Assembly: GCF_026344005.1 (NCBI RefSeq)
Contig: NZ_JAPKNH010000004.1
Span: 124,001 to 188,000 of the forward strand
DNA from: Kaistia terrae
GTDB taxonomy: Bacteria; Pseudomonadota; Alphaproteobacteria; Rhizobiales; Kaistiaceae
Length of the DNA stretch: 64,000 nt
Reading direction: 5' to 3'
Position numbers and translations under genes: made by a program. The notes beneath the pieces are model-generated. The model made no database searches, was not told the origin of the DNA, and was given only the letters and a program-made list of their open reading frames with translations. Below are positions 62,326 to 64,000 of this stretch, one piece after another; position 1 is the stretch's first letter, and each line of letters begins with the position of its first letter.

Positions 62326-63369
62326 TCAGACCTTTTCCATCCGGCCGCTTTCGGCCGAACGGTAGAGCGCGTCGAGCACTTCGACGGCGCGCATGCCGAC
62401 CGTACCGGGCGAGGCGTTCGGCGGATTGAGGCCACGGCAGATGTCGACCAGCAGATTGACCGGCTCGACGCAGCTATAGGCGCCGGCGCCGGGCTCGATC
62501 GTGACGAATTCATCGGTGCCGTCACGGCGGCTTACTTCCAGCCGCTCGCGTTCGATGTCGAGCAGCAGCATGCCTTCCGAGCCGAAGATGCGCAGGTCGA
62601 TCTGGAAACCGCGATGTTTGGGAACCGTCGAGGCGCCGGAAAGGGAGGCGGTCGCGCCATTGGCGAAGCGGACGACCGCGGCGTCGTAATAATCGACGCC
62701 GGCCGGCGAGCGGCCGACCATGGCGAAGACCTCTTCCGGCGCAATGTCGGCGATCTTGAACAGAAGACCGAGCGCATGCACCAGCTGGCCCCAGCCATAA
62801 CCGCCGGCGCGCTGCGGGTCGGCCCAGGTCGAGGCCGGCGGGCGGAACATCGCCCCTTCGGTTTCCTTCATCGGCTGGCCGGCCATCAGGTCGCCCAGCG
62901 CCGAGGCCATCTGCAGCACGACATGCTCGACCTTGCCGATCTTGCCGGCGGCGACCAGCTCGGCGGCGCGCTCGCTGAACGGCTTGAAATTCCAGCCATA
63001 GGGAACGACGACTTCACGGCCAAAGGCTGCGGCTTCCGTGACAATGTCGCGCGCGTCGGCGGCGTTGGTGGCGAGCGGCTTCTCGACCAGCACATGGCAG
63101 CCGGCGCGGATCGCGGCGATCGCATGCTCATGGTGCAGCACATGCGGCGAGGCAATGATCACACCGTCGAGTTCGACCTCGCGCAGCATGTCGCGATAGT
63201 CCTCGAACCCACGCGGAATATCGAATTTCGCCTGGATCTGCGCCAGTTCTGTCTGGCCGAGCCGGTTGACGGCGACCAGCTCGCAGTCCGGGTTCGCCTT
63301 CAGGATCGGGATGTGGTTTTCGACCGCCCACCAGCCAGCCCCGATGATGCCTATCCTGGCGCGCTTCAT
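62326..63369 (-). CDS. Gfo/Idh/MocA-family oxidoreductase (module 8)
   Basis: A 347-residue NAD(P)-dependent dehydrogenase. Rossmann motif GIIGAGWWAVENHIP lies at the N-terminus and the catalytic EKP motif is intact (residues 96-98, VLVEKPLATNA), unlike the paralogue at 5772-6863. The C-terminal domain follows (GGYGWGQLVHALGLLF). First enzyme gene after the GntR regulator in the operon. Confidence 0.92.
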   Translation of the reverse strand: MKRARIGIIGAGWWAVENHIPILKANPDCELVAVNRLGQTELAQIQAKFDIPRGFEDYRDMLREVELDGVIIASPHVLHHEHAIAAIRAGCHVLVEKPLATNAADARDIVTEAAAFGREVVVPYGWNFKPFSERAAELVAAGKIGKVEHVVLQMASALGDLMAGQPMKETEGAMFRPPASTWADPQRAGGYGWGQLVHALGLLFKIADIAPEEVFAMVGRSPAGVDYYDAAVVRFANGATASLSGASTVPKHRGFQIDLRIFGSEGMLLLDIERERLEVSRRDGTDEFVTIEPGAGAYSCVEPVNLLVDICRGLNPPNASPGTVGMRAVEVLDALYRSAESGRMEKV

Positions 63370-63382
63370 GAGTTTCGTTCCA

Positions 63383-64000
63383 TTAGGGAGTGATATCCAT
63401 GGCGTTGACCGTAGAGAGGTGCACGTTGGTCATGTGCTGGACCATCGCCGCCTCGGCGGCGTCGGGATCGCGCGCTTCGAGGGCGGCGACGATCAGTTCG
63501 TGATCCTTGAAGGATTGACCGAGCACGCCCGGATTTTCGGCGGCGATGCGGCGGTATTCCATGCCGAGGATGTAGAGCGACGTCGAGACGCGCACGAGGA
63601 ACGGGTTGCCGGTCGCATCCGACAGGACGCGGTGGAACTCGACGTCGGAAACGCGGAAGCCGATGGGATCGTTGATCAATCCGCGCTGGACGAGAAGCAT
63701 GTTCTTCATCCGCGTCAGGTCTTCGGCCGTGATGCGCTCGGCCGCCATGCGCCCGATGCCGCCGTCGATCAGCTTTCGTGACTCGTAGAGCGCGTTGACG
63801 TTGTGCTCGTTGAGCGTGATCAGCAATTGCAGGGGCCCAAGCAGATCCGAGGCTTCGAGCGACGACACATAGATGCCGCCGCCCTGCCGGACCTTGAGCA
63901 CGCCAAGGATCTGCAGGCCGCGCAGGGCCTCGCGGACGCTCGGCCGGCTCACCTGCATGGCGGCAGCCAGCTCGCGTTCGGGCGGAAGCTGGTCGCCCGG
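63383..64000 (-). CDS. GntR-family regulator, FCD subfamily (5' end outside window)
   Basis: The reading frame is open to the right edge, so the N-terminus is missing. The visible part starts with the end of the winged helix (QLPPERELAAAMQVSRPSVREAL) and continues with the FCD effector domain (VEFHRVLSDATGNPF, KDHELIVAALEARDPDAA, HMTNVHLSTV). It lies 13 bp before the oxidoreductase gene and probably regulates module 8. An ATG at 63958 is internal to the DNA-binding domain and is not the start. Confidence 0.9.
   Translation of the reverse strand, partial: PGDQLPPERELAAAMQVSRPSVREALRGLQILGVLKVRQGGGIYVSSLEASDLLGPLQLLITLNEHNVNALYESRKLIDGGIGRMAAERITAEDLTRMKNMLLVQRGLINDPIGFRVSDVEFHRVLSDATGNPFLVRVSTSLYILGMEYRRIAAENPGVLGQSFKDHELIVAALEARDPDAAEAAMVQHMTNVHLSTVNAMDITP

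Overview
The window is GC-rich (clearly above 60 percent), dense and almost wholly coding. Permease, solute-binding and short-chain dehydrogenase families, CTCTCCC-type and nested palindromic intergenic repeats, and frequent ATGA start-stop overlaps all point to an alphaproteobacterium, most likely of the Hyphomicrobiales. The genus cannot be fixed from the sequence alone. No rRNA, tRNA, CRISPR array, insertion sequence or integrase was seen. The region looks like a chromosomal or megaplasmid catabolic district in which successive uptake-plus-catabolism modules each carry their own regulator.

Layout. (1) 3-10083: a CUT1-type sugar ABC importer (two permeases and a binding protein, no ATPase in the window) diverges from an IclR regulator and a rightward operon: lactonase-type amidohydrolase, L-rhamnose mutarotase homologue, Gfo/Idh oxidoreductase, MaoC-like protein, class III CoA-transferase, and a binding-protein homologue with no signal peptide. 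It ends at a strong terminator. (2) 10120-19779: an FCD-GntR regulator, a D-2-hydroxyacid dehydrogenase, a complete CUT1 importer with ATPase, a DeoR regulator, a BtpA/SgcQ TIM barrel and an Ldh-type oxidoreductase. (3) 19786-29067: a third CUT1 importer without ATPase, with a PLP dehydratase, a DoeB-like deacylase, a short-chain dehydrogenase, a RidA homologue, an IclR regulator and an M24 (DoeA-like) hydrolase. Three copies of one 18-bp motif sit at the promoters of this module. (4) 29799-38712: a GntR regulator, a fourth CUT1 importer with ATPase, a short-chain dehydrogenase, and KDPG aldolase, KDG kinase and mannonate dehydratase, which together form the hexuronate route to pyruvate and glyceraldehyde 3-phosphate. 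CTACCATGGTAG lies before both operons. (5) 38973-43699: an SbcD/YhaO-like nuclease and SbcC/YhaN-like ATPase, unrelated to the sugar genes. (6) 43850-55546: a cyclase-family amidase, a five-gene branched-chain amino-acid-type importer, two isochorismatase-family hydrolases, N-formylglutamate amidohydrolase, a glutamine-synthetase-like ligase, an RpiR regulator and a class III aminotransferase. This reads as uptake and breakdown of an amide or amine. (7) 55574-58729: DUF983 protein, FUSC exporter and two small proteins, one with a helix-turn-helix. (8) 58828-64000: a compact leftward sugar operon of two short-chain dehydrogenases, a second L-rhamnose mutarotase homologue, an acetoacetate-decarboxylase-family protein, a sugar phosphate isomerase, a Gfo/Idh oxidoreductase and an FCD-GntR regulator cut by the right edge.

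The three points most worth following are: the MaoC-like (catalytic His lost), CoA-transferase and leaderless binding-protein triad of module 1; module 3, which resembles ectoine catabolism but is fed by a sugar-type importer and tied together by a shared operator; and the amide-hydrolase module 6. Substrates of all modules are inferred from families, not shown.
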